DNA of 64,000 nucleotides from Eubacteriales bacterium (lineage in GTDB: Bacteria; Bacillota; Clostridia; Lachnospirales; Lachnospiraceae). The DNA is taken from contig JAUNOY010000009.1 of the NCBI GenBank assembly GCA_030536995.1, forward strand, positions 1-64,000, written 5' to 3'. This document shows positions 6,842-15,886 of this stretch, in pieces. A program made the position numbers and the translations under genes. How positions within the stretch are numbered: position 1 is the stretch's first letter; the number at the start of each line of letters is the position of its first letter. The notes under the pieces were generated by a model. That model had not been told where the DNA came from and ran no database searches. It was given only the letters and a program-made list of their open reading frames with translations.

Positions 6842-8947
6842 TCAATCTATCCATGACTCTTCTGCTTCTACCATATCCTCTGTAAAGTACGGGGACTGCT
6901 CACCATTTTTTTCATATTCCTTTTCAACCTCATCTTTCATAAACTGAGGCATCCTGTCTTTAATCAGATAATATACACTCTCGTTTCGATCTCCCGCAAT
7001 CTTTACACTGACAAAAATCCTGTCCTCTATGTCAATCCATCCTGTCTCAAAATCATAAGGAATCAACGCTTTCTTCAATTCTTCCAGTGCTTTTCTGTCT
7101 GTCAGATATTTCTCCTCATCCGAAACACGTAGTCCCACTACACTGTACTTCACAGATTCAATGTCTATCTCTTCCATAGAAAGAGGATACCCTGTTTCTT
7201 TTAGAATTGCAAGAGTTCTTTCGTATTCCGGATATACATATGCATACCCCCATACATCCGTCTGCTCCCCGTCTGTTCCGGGTACATTTGAATAATTGAA
7301 GGAAAGTCCTGCAGCAGGAATTCCCAGAAGTGTCTCTGTATCCGCATCCTCAATATCCTGTTTTAAAGCTTCAAGAAGCGCTTCTCTTTCTTTTTGAGGA
7401 ATTGAATATGATTCTTCGTTGATATAATCACAATTGATTGATTTCAGATACTCCGATGGAATCTGCAGGAAGGAATATTTATTCTTCCTGTATTCGCCTG
7501 TCCTGTCACATGCTCTTAAAATTTCTTTTTTCTCTTCCGCACTTGCCCAATACTTTCTGACAGCAGTTTTTCCCGAACTGCAGGTATATTTTAATGTAAT
7601 AGGGTTTGCATAGTTTTCGTATGATTCCCCCTGATTACGCTCCTCCTGTTTTTCCACAATGTACCTGATATCTTCGTATAAATCGGACGACTTTTCTGCC
7701 TCGCTCCACCAGTCGGAACCTTTGAATGTCCCGTCTTTTTCTTCATATTTGTCATTTATATTTTCTCTTCCGGATAAAACAGACCAGCTTACCTCTATTT
7801 TTTCCAGCTTCTCGTATTCCGGCAGATAAGCGTCATATCCCAGCAAATCAAACCGGAATACCAGGGCTGCCAGAGCCACACAGGCTCCTGTGAGGACAAG
7901 CTGAAGCTTCGCGTCGAAAAATTTGCGGAAGTCAAGCTTGTAAATCACCTGAAGCAGACAGTGGATAAGCAACGTACCGAAAACAAGTCCCAGAACATAC
8001 CATAAATCTTTTTTTCCACCACCGGATAACATGTAAAAAAGGATTCCAGTTCCCAGTCCTGCCGGAATTACAATCATAAATTCCACAAGAATTCCCACAA
8101 ATCTGTAGACCATGGATTTCCCGGCAGTCTCCATCGGACGTTTTTTATATGCAAAAAACGCTGCCGCAGCAACAATCACAGCCAGCAAAAGCATCAGCAG
8201 AATATTTTTCCAATATCCCTGTCCTGTGCTGTATTCGTTTCTTAAAATACTAATCATAGTCAGAGGCGAAAAAGAAAGTCCCGCATACTCCTGATTCCAC
8301 TGAATCGAATTGTTTGTCGTATAAGTCTGAAAGAAATTTATCTTTGATGCTTCCATAATATATCCAAATATCGGTCCGTACAGAAAAATCCCGGCTGTCA
8401 TCAGCCCTCCCATAAGAAGATTTCCTGTAAGGGAAATGGCAAGCACCACACAAAAATAAGACCAGAGATACAGGACCAAATGCACGAAGAGCATTTTCAG
8501 CGCCATCCCCATAAGCGCCAGACTGAAGTATCCCCGCAAAGCTCCGACACATACTGCCAGAAATTCCATTGCCACATAAGGTATCAGGAAATACCCGATT
8601 CCGGCTGTGACCTTCTGCCAAAACATCCTGCTTCTTTTCACAGGAAGGCAATGATAAAAGTCCACCTTTTCAGAAGAATACAGATACCAGAATCCATTTA
8701 CTCCATTGATAAAAGCTGCTGCAAAAGTAATAATTGCTCCTGACAGAACAAATCCGTCTTTCCACAGATTCTGATAACATCTTGCAATCTGTTCTGCCGT
8801 ATATCGGTAACCGTCCCAGTTTTCCAGAGACATGATACCTGCCACCGGAAATGCCAGGAAAAAGCCGATTGCCAGCAAAATCGGAATCCAAAGCTGTCCC
8901 TTCACTCTGCTTCTCAGAGAATTATTCAAAAATGTTTTTGATTTCAT
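6842..8947 (-). CDS. ABC transporter permease, DUF6449-like
   Basis: A 701-residue membrane protein. The first half contains about eight hydrophobic segments, beginning with LWIPILLAIGFFLAFPVAG and including a motif-like EKVDFYHCLPVKRSRMFW, which is typical of the ABC-2-like permeases of Lachnospiraceae. The second half (from about residue 370) is a large soluble, probably extracytoplasmic domain ending in an acidic tail. I place the start at 8947, with GGAGGTGG upstream, giving a 26-nt overlap with the ATPase gene. Together with the ATPase and the GntR/YtrA regulator it forms a three-gene transporter operon. Substrate unknown; related systems respond to cell-wall-active agents. Confidence 0.75.
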   Translation of the reverse strand: MKSKTFLNNSLRSRVKGQLWIPILLAIGFFLAFPVAGIMSLENWDGYRYTAEQIARCYQNLWKDGFVLSGAIITFAAAFINGVNGFWYLYSSEKVDFYHCLPVKRSRMFWQKVTAGIGYFLIPYVAMEFLAVCVGALRGYFSLALMGMALKMLFVHLVLYLWSYFCVVLAISLTGNLLMGGLMTAGIFLYGPIFGYIMEASKINFFQTYTTNNSIQWNQEYAGLSFSPLTMISILRNEYSTGQGYWKNILLMLLLAVIVAAAAFFAYKKRPMETAGKSMVYRFVGILVEFMIVIPAGLGTGILFYMLSGGGKKDLWYVLGLVFGTLLIHCLLQVIYKLDFRKFFDAKLQLVLTGACVALAALVFRFDLLGYDAYLPEYEKLEKIEVSWSVLSGRENINDKYEEKDGTFKGSDWWSEAEKSSDLYEDIRYIVEKQEERNQGESYENYANPITLKYTCSSGKTAVRKYWASAEEKKEILRACDRTGEYRKNKYSFLQIPSEYLKSINCDYINEESYSIPQKEREALLEALKQDIEDADTETLLGIPAAGLSFNYSNVPGTDGEQTDVWGYAYVYPEYERTLAILKETGYPLSMEEIDIESVKYSVVGLRVSDEEKYLTDRKALEELKKALIPYDFETGWIDIEDRIFVSVKIAGDRNESVYYLIKDRMPQFMKDEVEKEYEKNGEQSPYFTEDMVEAEESWID

Positions 8948-9824
8948 AGCCTGCCACCTCCGTCTCACTGATAAAGATTTCCTCAAGGGTCAGCGGAATT
9001 ACTTCACAAAACAGAGGATTCTTCGCCTGAATGCGCTGCAGTATCTCTGTTTTTGTTCCTCTTGCTACAATCAACATAAGAGACCCCTGACGTTGTATCT
9101 TCAAAATTTCTAATTCTTTTTCCAGCTCCTGCTCTTTCTTTTTATCTGTAAATACACACTGAATCTTATGAATATGGAATTTCATATCCTCCAGATCTCT
9201 GGAAAGAAGGACGCCGCCCTTATGAAGAAGCCCCACATGATCGCAAATTTCCTCCAGCTCCCTCAGGTTATGTGATGCGATTACCGGTGTAAATTCCCTG
9301 CTCATAATTTCTGATGCAAAAAGGCTCTTAATCGCCTGACGCATTACCGGGTCCAGACCGTCAAAGGTTTCATCGCAGAAGAGATATTTCGTTCCTGCGC
9401 TGACTCCCAGAATTACAAGAAGCTGCTTTTTCATTCCCTTTGAAAACGTATGGATTTTTCTGTTTTCATCCAGATGAAAATGTTCCATCATTTTTTTATA
9501 ACGCTGTATCTGAAATCCCGGATAATATCCCTTATAAAATTCAACCAGATCCTTCGCTGTATAATTTGACGGGAAATAGCAGTTATCTGAAATATAGAAA
9601 AAATTCTTTTTTATCTCTTCATTCTCATATACCGGACTGTCGTCTATGAGGATTTCTCCGCTGTCAGGCCGGATAATTCCCGCTGCCATGCGAAGAAGTG
9701 TGCTTTTCCCCGCGCCATTGCTGCCCACAAGACCGAACACTTCCCGTTCACAAATATCAAGCGTTACTTTATTTACAGCCTGTATTTTTCCGAAACGTTT
9801 GCTGCATTCTTTTATCTCAATCAT
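8922..9824 (-). CDS. ABC transporter ATP-binding protein
   Basis: A 300-residue cytoplasmic ATPase. Walker A GSNGAGKSTLLRMAAG, signature region FSKGMKKQLLVILGVSAG, Walker B YLFCDETFDGLDP and switch VIASHNLREL are all present. The signature is the SKGM form used by YtrB/EcsA-like exporters. The last 90 residues form an extra domain. Its start overlaps the regulator stop by 4 nt (ATGA), and its 3' end overlaps the permease start. It powers the adjacent permease. Confidence 0.93.
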   Translation of the reverse strand: MIEIKECSKRFGKIQAVNKVTLDICEREVFGLVGSNGAGKSTLLRMAAGIIRPDSGEILIDDSPVYENEEIKKNFFYISDNCYFPSNYTAKDLVEFYKGYYPGFQIQRYKKMMEHFHLDENRKIHTFSKGMKKQLLVILGVSAGTKYLFCDETFDGLDPVMRQAIKSLFASEIMSREFTPVIASHNLRELEEICDHVGLLHKGGVLLSRDLEDMKFHIHKIQCVFTDKKKEQELEKELEILKIQRQGSLMLIVARGTKTEILQRIQAKNPLFCEVIPLTLEEIFISETEVAGYEIKNIFE

Positions 9825-10192
9825 TTCCCCGCCTCCTTATAACAGTTTCTGACAATCCGAATGACTTCCTCTTCCTCTGCGCCTATCTGACAGCCTTTTT
9901 CCACCAGCTTACGCACTTCCTGATAGTAGCCTTCTCTTGTACTGCGTATCAGTTCCTCGGTATCGGAAATATAATTTCCTTTCCCCTTTACAGGATAAAT
10001 ATATCCCTCCTGCTCCAGTTCCATATACGCCCTCTGGATAGTGTTTGGATTCACGGATAATTCCATGGCAAGCTGCCGCACAGAGGGCATCTGTGCACCC
10101 GGCTCCAGCACTCCATTTAAAATCAGGATACGGAATTTCTCCACCACCTGCTCATAAATAGGCCGCCGGTCCTGGTAATCAAGTATGATCAT
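9821..10192 (-). CDS. GntR-family transcriptional regulator, YtrA subfamily
   Basis: A 123-residue repressor-type protein with an N-terminal winged helix (RRPIYEQVVEKFRILIL, QMPSVRQLAMELSVNPNTIQRAYMELE split over the domain) and a short helical dimerisation tail, the YtrA plan. It is the first gene of the ABC operon and probably represses it from the inverted repeat at 10276-10296, just past its own -10. The effector is unknown; YtrA-type regulators are often released by cell-envelope antibiotics. Confidence 0.9.
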   Translation of the reverse strand: MIILDYQDRRPIYEQVVEKFRILILNGVLEPGAQMPSVRQLAMELSVNPNTIQRAYMELEQEGYIYPVKGKGNYISDTEELIRSTREGYYQEVRKLVEKGCQIGAEEEEVIRIVRNCYKEAGK

Positions 10193-10275
10193 GGCGTCTC
10201 TCCTTTCTGTTTACTTTGTACGGAACAGTTCTCTGCATAGCTCTGCCTGCAGTCTGCTGTTCAAAGTGTATTATG

Positions 10276-10328
10276 TGTATTAATTGTTTTAATACAGTTA
10301 GTTTACCATGGCTTTTTGTAAAAAGCAA
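10276..10328 (-). promoter_or_regulatory. Promoter and operator of the ytrA-ABC operon
   Basis: On the minus strand TTGCTT (rc of 10323-10328), a 17-nt spacer and TAAACT (rc of 10300-10305). Directly downstream is a perfect inverted repeat, TGTATTAA-5 nt-TTAATACA at 10276-10296, the likely binding site of the YtrA-type repressor. Confidence 0.65.
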
Positions 10329-10340
10329 TACTTTGTAAAT

Positions 10341-10369
10341 AAAAAACAGACACCGAACTTCGATGTCTG
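10341..10369 (-). terminator. Terminator of csoR-copA
   Basis: On the minus strand CAGACATCGAA pairs with TTCGGTGTCTG and runs into a T6 tail, shortly after the copA stop. Confidence 0.85.
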
Positions 10370-10384
10370 CTTTTTTCCCTTTAT

Positions 10385-10582
10385 TTATTCTACGCTGACT
10401 ACCTCATAGCCTGCATCTGTTACAGCTTTTACAAGGGCGTCCTTATCTGCCTCTCCTGTAATGTAAGCCGCCTTATCCTCCAGATTTACATCTGCTGTTA
10501 CGCCGTCAAATGCCTCCAGCGCTTTTTTTACGGCCGCCTGACAGTGCGGACACATCATTCCGTTAATCTTCATAGTAATCAT
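10385..10582 (-). CDS. Possible internal start: free CopZ-like copper chaperone
   Basis: In frame within copA, ATG at 10582 is preceded by AAGGAGG with an 8-nt spacer, an almost perfect ribosome site. Translation from it gives a complete 65-residue HMA protein starting MITMKINGMMCPHCQAAV, the size and fold of CopZ. This suggests a former copZ gene fused to copA, with the old start still usable. Independent expression is inference; the fusion itself is plain in the sequence. Confidence 0.5.
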   Translation of the reverse strand: MITMKINGMMCPHCQAAVKKALEAFDGVTADVNLEDKAAYITGEADKDALVKAVTDAGYEVVSVE

Positions 10583-12949
10583 AGTCTTTTCCTCCTTGTT
10601 TTCATCTATTTCCATGCTTTGAAGCATTGCTTCCTGTTCGTTTTCCTCTTTTACTGAGGTATGTTCTACTCTGGATACTTTGAATTTCTTCAGTCTCAGA
10701 GCATTCGTCACCACAAATATACTGCTCATACTCATGGCTGCCGCACCGATCATCGGATTCAGCTTCCAGCCAAATGCCGTATAAAAAATACCTGCTGCCA
10801 CCGGAATCCCCAGTGAGTTGTAGAAAAATGCCCAGAACAGGTTCTGTTTGATATTCCGTATTACCGCCTTGCTCAGACGGATTGCTGCCACTGCATCCAG
10901 AAGGTCGTTTTTCATAAGTACGATATCCGCGCTCTCAATCGCAACATCCGTACCTGCTCCGATTGCCATTCCCACATCTGCTCTGGCAAGCGCCGGGGCA
11001 TCGTTGACGCCGTCTCCGATCATTGCCACTTTTTTGCCCTCTTTCTGGAGTCTGGAAATCTCACGTTCCTTATCCTGAGGCAGAACCTCTGCGATTACGG
11101 TATCAATGTCAAGCTCTTTTCGGATTGCTTCCGCTGTGCGCTTATTATCTCCGGTAAGCATAACAACCTCTGTCCCGAGCTCTTTCAGCTGTTTCACAGC
11201 CTCGCGGCTGGTTTCCTTTACCACATCCGCTACAGACAAAATACCAAGAATCCTGCCTTCCTCAGCAAAGACCATCGGTGTTTTTCCCTGATCTGCAAGC
11301 TCATCCAGCCTGTTCTTTACAGACGTAAGGGAAATTCCTTCTTCTTCCATCATACGACTGTTTCCTGCAAAATACCATTTACCGTCAATTTTTCCCTTTA
11401 CGCCCCGCCCCGGCACAGAAAGGAATTCCGATACTCTGGACGGATGGATTTTATTCTTCTTCGTGTATTCCAAAATCGCCTCTGCCAGAGGATGCTCGCT
11501 TTTTTCCTCCAATCCTGCTGCAATGGAGAGGAACTGTCTCTTGTCAAGATTTGTCTCCACATTGGTAACCACAGGTTTTCCCTGCGTAATTGTTCCTGTT
11601 TTGTCAAGAACAACGCACTGAATGTTGTGTACTGTCTCCAGCGCTTCCCCTGATTTTATCAGGATTCCATTCTCTGCACCTTTACCGGTTCCCACCATAA
11701 TCGCTACCGGTGTTGCAAGTCCCAGCGCACAGGGACAGGAAATTACAAGTACGCTTACTGCACAGGAAAATGCAAATTCAAAGGTTGCGCCGGAAATCAG
11801 CCATCCGATCGCTGTTACAAGCGCAATCACCATAACAGCCGGAACAAAGATTCCCGCAATCTTATCCGCAGTTTTCGCAATCGGCGCCTTGCTGGAGCTT
11901 GCCTCCTCTACCAGACGGATAATCTGGGAAAAGGTTGTATCGTCTCCTACGCGGGTCGCCTTAAACCGGATAAATCCGGTCTTATTCATAGTTGCCGCAA
12001 TTACAGTGTCATTCACCTGTTTGTGAACAGGAATACTCTCTCCTGTAATTGCCGCCTCATCAATACTGGTACTTCCTTCTATAATAAAACCGTCTACGGG
12101 AATGCTGTTTCCCGGTCTGACTACTACAATATCTCCTGCCTGTACCTGTTCCACCGGAATTTCCTCTTCTCTGCCGCCCCGTTCTACCACAGCTGTCTTA
12201 GGTGCAAGGTCAAGAAGCTTAGTAAGAGCTTCACTTGTTTTTCCCTTGGAACGGGCTTCCAGATATTTGCCCACTGTTATAAGAGCAAGAATCATGGCTG
12301 CTGACTCGAAGTAAAGGTCGTGATAATAACGATGAACCAGTTCCATATCTCCGCTTCCCAGCCCATAACTCATACGATAAATTGCCACAATACCGTACAC
12401 CAGAGATGCTGTTGAGCCTATGGCAATCAGACTGTCCATATTCGGAGCCAGATGGTATAGCGTCTGAAAACCTTTGCTATAATATTTCCTGTTCACGAAA
12501 ATAATCGGCAGGCACAAAAGGAATTGGGTAAATGCAAAGCTTACCGCGTTTTCCACACCGGAAAGGAATCCCGGCAGTGGAAGTCCCACCATATGCCCCA
12601 TAGAGACATACATCAAAGGAACCAGAAATACAAAGGAAACTATCAGACGGAATTTCATATTCTTCATCTGTTCTTCCACCGGATTTCCGTGCTGTACTGC
12701 TGTCTTGCCCTGAGAGGAGGATGTACTGTTTCCTGCGTTCTGAACATTTGCTCCATATCCTGCTTTCACGACCGCATCAATAATCTGCCTTTCTGATAAA
12801 ATATTCTCATCATATTCTACCTGCATACTGTTTGTCAGAAGATTGACCGTGACATTGGATGTACCCTCAAGTTTCGATACGCACTTTTCCACACGGGAAG
12901 AGCAGGCAGAACAGGTCATTCCTGTTACATCAAATTTTTCTTTCTGCAT
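10385..12949 (-). CDS. copA: Copper-translocating P-type ATPase with fused C-terminal CopZ-like domain
   Basis: An 854-residue membrane pump that exports Cu(I). The N-terminal HMA domain binds copper through GMTCSAC (C13, C16). The P1B core has the transmembrane CPC motif (SCPCALGLATP), the phosphorylation site DKTGTITQGKP and the hinge GDGVNDAPAL. After the last transmembrane helices a charged linker leads to a second HMA domain at 790-854 with GMMCPHC (C800, C803). A C-terminal HMA is unusual, as it is normally the separate chaperone CopZ. A consensus ribosome site just before residue 790 suggests a second product (see separate entry). Downstream of csoR by 51 bases, so copper-inducible. 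Confidence 0.95.
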   Translation of the reverse strand: MQKEKFDVTGMTCSACSSRVEKCVSKLEGTSNVTVNLLTNSMQVEYDENILSERQIIDAVVKAGYGANVQNAGNSTSSSQGKTAVQHGNPVEEQMKNMKFRLIVSFVFLVPLMYVSMGHMVGLPLPGFLSGVENAVSFAFTQFLLCLPIIFVNRKYYSKGFQTLYHLAPNMDSLIAIGSTASLVYGIVAIYRMSYGLGSGDMELVHRYYHDLYFESAAMILALITVGKYLEARSKGKTSEALTKLLDLAPKTAVVERGGREEEIPVEQVQAGDIVVVRPGNSIPVDGFIIEGSTSIDEAAITGESIPVHKQVNDTVIAATMNKTGFIRFKATRVGDDTTFSQIIRLVEEASSSKAPIAKTADKIAGIFVPAVMVIALVTAIGWLISGATFEFAFSCAVSVLVISCPCALGLATPVAIMVGTGKGAENGILIKSGEALETVHNIQCVVLDKTGTITQGKPVVTNVETNLDKRQFLSIAAGLEEKSEHPLAEAILEYTKKNKIHPSRVSEFLSVPGRGVKGKIDGKWYFAGNSRMMEEEGISLTSVKNRLDELADQGKTPMVFAEEGRILGILSVADVVKETSREAVKQLKELGTEVVMLTGDNKRTAEAIRKELDIDTVIAEVLPQDKEREISRLQKEGKKVAMIGDGVNDAPALARADVGMAIGAGTDVAIESADIVLMKNDLLDAVAAIRLSKAVIRNIKQNLFWAFFYNSLGIPVAAGIFYTAFGWKLNPMIGAAAMSMSSIFVVTNALRLKKFKVSRVEHTSVKEENEQEAMLQSMEIDENKEEKTMITMKINGMMCPHCQAAVKKALEAFDGVTADVNLEDKAAYITGEADKDALVKAVTDAGYEVVSVE

Positions 12950-13000
12950 ATAAACCTCCTTTATCTGATACCATTGTCTTTATTCACAGCCGTTACTCTG

Positions 13001-13264
13001 TTATTTAAGAATTTTTCCGAGCATGGAAACAAGCTCATCTATCTTTTCTTCTTTCTCTGTTTCTGTCTCTGCATGAGACACACAACATTTCAAATGTGCT
13101 GTGAGAATTTCTTTATTCACTTTATTTAAAATAGCCTCCGCAGCCATAAGCTGGTGGGAAATATCCATACAATATCGATCCTCTTCTACCATACGGAGAA
13201 TTCCATCAATCTGACCACGGGCAGTTTTCAGAAGTCGTGTTACTTTCTTCTTATCAGCCTGCAT
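13001..13264 (-). CDS. csoR: CsoR-family copper-sensing repressor
   Basis: An 87-residue all-helical repressor. The copper ligands C32, H57 and C61 keep the 25- and 4-residue spacings of CsoR. RLLKTARGQIDGI is the conserved DNA-binding N-terminal helix. Cu(I) binding should release it from the GC-rich palindrome at 13343-13357. First gene of csoR-copA. Confidence 0.93.
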   Translation of the reverse strand: MQADKKKVTRLLKTARGQIDGILRMVEEDRYCMDISHQLMAAEAILNKVNKEILTAHLKCCVSHAETETEKEEKIDELVSMLGKILK

Positions 13265-13342
13265 ATCCTGCGCCTCCTCTTCTTCCTGTATTTTTTATCT
13301 ATGTACTTTTCTTTCTGCTTACAAAAAACAGCTTTCCTCGAA

Positions 13343-13393
13343 TACCCCACGGGGGTGTGGTTATATAGTATAATAAAAAAACTGCACTGTCAA
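13343..13393 (-). promoter_or_regulatory. csoR-copA promoter and CsoR operator
   Basis: On the minus strand TTGACA (rc of 13388-13393), a 17-nt spacer and TACTAT (rc of 13365-13370). The GC-rich palindrome ACCCCCGTGGGGT follows, matching the known CsoR operator type. The AT-rich surroundings make it stand out. Confidence 0.8.
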
Positions 13394-13411
13394 TATCCAC
13401 AATGCAGTTTT
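13376..13411 (-). terminator. Terminator of the CPBP gene
   Basis: On the minus strand ACTGCATTGT pairs with ACAGTGCAGT (one G-T) and is followed by T7. It contains the csoR -35, so the two signals share DNA. Confidence 0.7.
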
Positions 13412-13447
13412 TCAAAAAATTTTTAACAAGATTTTTTTGACCGGCTA

Positions 13448-14230
13448 TCAGATAATTCTTCTCTTTCTTTTATTTCCTTTATTCAGGAAATAATACAAAC
13501 CGCCGATCATCAAAATGAGAAGAAGCATGTCTGCGGCAAATAAAAGGATTGTGCCTGCCTTTGACTCCACAATTTCCAGTCCAAACTGTGAAATAATCAA
13601 AGACCACACATTTGCCCCTATATGAAGCAGTACGCAGCTCCATATATTTCCGCTCATTTCCAAAATATAGGCAAAAACCATCCCTAGCATGGAAGCGTAA
13701 ATTGCCTGTATCAGGTTTCCGTGATAAATTCCAAAAATCAAACCGGAAATCACTGCTGCTCCTGCTATTTTCATATAATCCCGAAGTCTTAAATAAATCA
13801 GCCAGCGAAAAATAAACTCCTCCGCAACAGGTGCGACAATTCCCATCCAGAAAATCAATTCCCAAAATCCCTTTCCGTTGGAAATCATTTCCATAGTCTG
13901 CTGATATTCCGTAGATTTCAGAAACATCTGCAAAAAACCGACAAGTACGTTTCCATACTGGGCAAGTCCGGCTCCCATGAGCAGAAGGAGGATTCCCTCT
14001 GACAGCTTCATCCCTTTCACTCGCTCTGCCGGAATCACACCCCCTGCAATCCGCAAAGCCTGATCTCTCCTGTACAAAAACCATGCAGGTATCATGGAAA
14101 GAATTGCTGTAATTCCGGTCATTAAAATCGCGTACTTATAATAGGCATCTGCCGGCATTCCCATCCATCTGGTCAATATCACAATACCTATGCCCCCTAC
14201 AATCTGAGAAATCAGAAAATGGATTCCCAC
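13448..14230 (-). CDS. CPBP-family intramembrane metalloprotease
   Basis: About 260 residues with seven to eight hydrophobic segments. Family motifs: EEFIFRW (EExxxR), FGIYHGN (FxxxH) and LLHIGANVW (HxxxN/A), the predicted zinc ligands of the Abi/CPBP (Rce1-like) proteases. The substrate is unknown; relatives act in bacteriocin immunity or protein maturation. The start is uncertain: GTG 14230 has GGAGGG 11 bases upstream, but the frame stays open back to the preceding gene (KKAWRVGYPV looks like a normal family N-terminus), and no ATG is available there. It is 53 bases downstream of the HAD gene. Confidence 0.85.
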   Translation of the reverse strand: MGIHFLISQIVGGIGIVILTRWMGMPADAYYKYAILMTGITAILSMIPAWFLYRRDQALRIAGGVIPAERVKGMKLSEGILLLLMGAGLAQYGNVLVGFLQMFLKSTEYQQTMEMISNGKGFWELIFWMGIVAPVAEEFIFRWLIYLRLRDYMKIAGAAVISGLIFGIYHGNLIQAIYASMLGMVFAYILEMSGNIWSCVLLHIGANVWSLIISQFGLEIVESKAGTILLFAADMLLLILMIGGLYYFLNKGNKRKRRII

Positions 14231-14283
14231 AGGGTATCCGACCCTCCACGCTTTTTTTATGACAGGCTGTCTGCGCAGAGGGG

Positions 14284-14931
14284 TTATTCGAAAAAATCAA
14301 GAACTTCATCGGCAGAAGCTGCAATCTGTAAAGGTCTTGCCTCTGTCAGCTCTTCCATTGTTCCATAACCGTAGGAAACTGCGAGACATTCTATCCCTGC
14401 TTTTCTTGCCCCCAGTATATCGTGCTCCTTATCTCCTACCATAAGCACCTGCTCTCTGTGCTTCTCCAGATGAAGGCGGCAAAGAGTTTCCTCAATAACC
14501 TCTGTTTTATTGGTTCTGCCTCCGTTCATTTCGCTGCCGACTGCTTCATCAAAATATTTCTCAAGATCAAAATGCGTCAAAATTTTTTTTACAAAATATT
14601 CCGGTTTAGAGGATGCTACTGCAAGAAGATATCCTTTTTTCTTCAATTCCTCCAACATATGAGCGACTCCCGGATAAGGTCTGTTTTCAAAAATACCAAT
14701 CGTAGAATAACGCTCTCTATAAAATTCTACAGCTCTGCGTGCCGTTTCTTCATCAAGGTCTGCATATTTCATAAACTGTTCCATCAAAGGCGGTCCCACA
14801 AAAACTTTTAAAGCTTCCAGATTCTCTTCCGGCTTCCCAAGCTTTTCCAGTGCATACTGTACAGATTTCGTAATTCCCTCTCCGGACTCTGTAAGAGTTC
14901 CGTCCAAATCGAATAAAATCGCTTTATACAT
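14284..14931 (-). CDS. HAD-superfamily hydrolase, phosphoglycolate phosphatase-like
   Basis: A 215-residue cytoplasmic phosphatase. Motif I DLDGTLTES (nucleophile and acid/base Asp residues 8 and 10), motif II VASSKPE, and motif III/IV GDKEHDILGARKAG are intact, with a helical cap domain between. Likely substrates are small phosphate esters such as phosphoglycolate or nucleotides; the sequence does not decide. GGAGG precedes the ATG. Probably co-transcribed with the CPBP gene. Confidence 0.88.
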   Translation of the reverse strand: MYKAILFDLDGTLTESGEGITKSVQYALEKLGKPEENLEALKVFVGPPLMEQFMKYADLDEETARRAVEFYRERYSTIGIFENRPYPGVAHMLEELKKKGYLLAVASSKPEYFVKKILTHFDLEKYFDEAVGSEMNGGRTNKTEVIEETLCRLHLEKHREQVLMVGDKEHDILGARKAGIECLAVSYGYGTMEELTEARPLQIAASADEVLDFFE

Positions 14932-15016
14932 AATAAACCTCCATAATTGATATTTTCCGTTTCTTTCCGCCAGCTACGGATATGAAGTTTATTATACCAT
15001 TCTTTCATTTATGCGT

Positions 15017-15886
15017 CTATGCACAAAAATCCCCTTCGCAATATTCGGCAATAACACTATGTGAACCGTCATTTTCCTCCGTTACTATAAGAATCTTTAT
15101 TTCTGAATCTTCAGGAATTTCTTCCTGTTCTATTACAAGAACATCCTTTTCCCAGCGCCAGTCAGCTTCTTTATTATTCACACGAAGGGAAAGAACCTGA
15201 ACCCAGCCTTTCGCGCGAACTCGTATTTCTGCCCGTTTTACTTTGGCAGAAACCGGAAATTTCAATTCTGTCACTTTCACTTCCATTTTATTTCGATTTT
15301 TTACATTTCTCCTGTAATACTGAAAGGGTTCCTCTGCTGCCGAAGTGCTGTAAGGCTTTGGAGAGGGAGTCGGAGATAACGTTACACTCGGCGTCGGCGT
15401 TACACTCGGTGTTGGCGTTACACTCGGTGTTGGAATCACAGTCGGCGTAAGAACCGCAGTCGGCGTCGCTGCTGGCAAAGGAGTCGACAATGAACCTTGT
15501 GGTATAGCAGGCTCCAATGGCACTTCCGGCTCAGGGGGAAGTGGCCGTATATAGTCCGGCTCAGGAAATATCTGCCCGTTATAAGAAGGCGTTTCTTCCA
15601 TCCAGAAATCCTCCCTGAACTCCCCTTGATTCCACTCCGGGTTCTGCTCTGTCGGGCTCGGCGCCTCCTGCATAGGGCCCGGATACGTCTGCCCGTTTCC
15701 ATTCTGCGGCGTAGAAGTCCCCTGCTCCCAGAAAGAATCTCCCTGATATTCTCCTGTTCCGATTTCCACATCAAACCCGCCAAACTCCATCGCCATTACG
15801 GAGACTGCCGCAAAAAATACCACGCCTGAAACACCTCCGGCAAAAATTGTCATCCATTTATGTATTCTGCCTTTTCGTCTTCTCAC
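15017..15886 (-). CDS. Membrane-anchored Pro/Thr-rich protein, partner of the kinase
   Basis: A 289-residue protein of unknown function. A basic N-terminus and one hydrophobic segment (residues 12-33) anchor it; a long Pro/Ser/Thr/Glu-rich extracytoplasmic stalk follows, with tandem PTPSVT hexapeptides near residues 150-170, then a folded C-terminal domain of about 90 residues with alternating beta-strand patterns. GTG start with AGGGGG upstream; it overlaps the kinase gene by 29 nt. The Thr-rich repeats could be a wall-spanning spacer or a phosphorylation or glycosylation target. Functional link to the kinase is inference from coupling. Confidence 0.7.
   Translation of the reverse strand: MRRRKGRIHKWMTIFAGGVSGVVFFAAVSVMAMEFGGFDVEIGTGEYQGDSFWEQGTSTPQNGNGQTYPGPMQEAPSPTEQNPEWNQGEFREDFWMEETPSYNGQIFPEPDYIRPLPPEPEVPLEPAIPQGSLSTPLPAATPTAVLTPTVIPTPSVTPTPSVTPTPSVTLSPTPSPKPYSTSAAEEPFQYYRRNVKNRNKMEVKVTELKFPVSAKVKRAEIRVRAKGWVQVLSLRVNNKEADWRWEKDVLVIEQEEIPEDSEIKILIVTEENDGSHSVIAEYCEGDFCA
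15381..15434. repeat. Three tandem 18-bp coding repeats
   Basis: GTTACACTCGG begins at 15381, 15399 and 15417, giving an 18-bp period that encodes PTPSVT on the minus strand. Copy number could vary by slippage. Confidence 0.8.

Noticed and set aside
15381-15434. Short tandem repeats considered as a CRISPR array
   Set aside because: An 18-bp period with no spacers; it encodes PTPSVT hexapeptides in frame.
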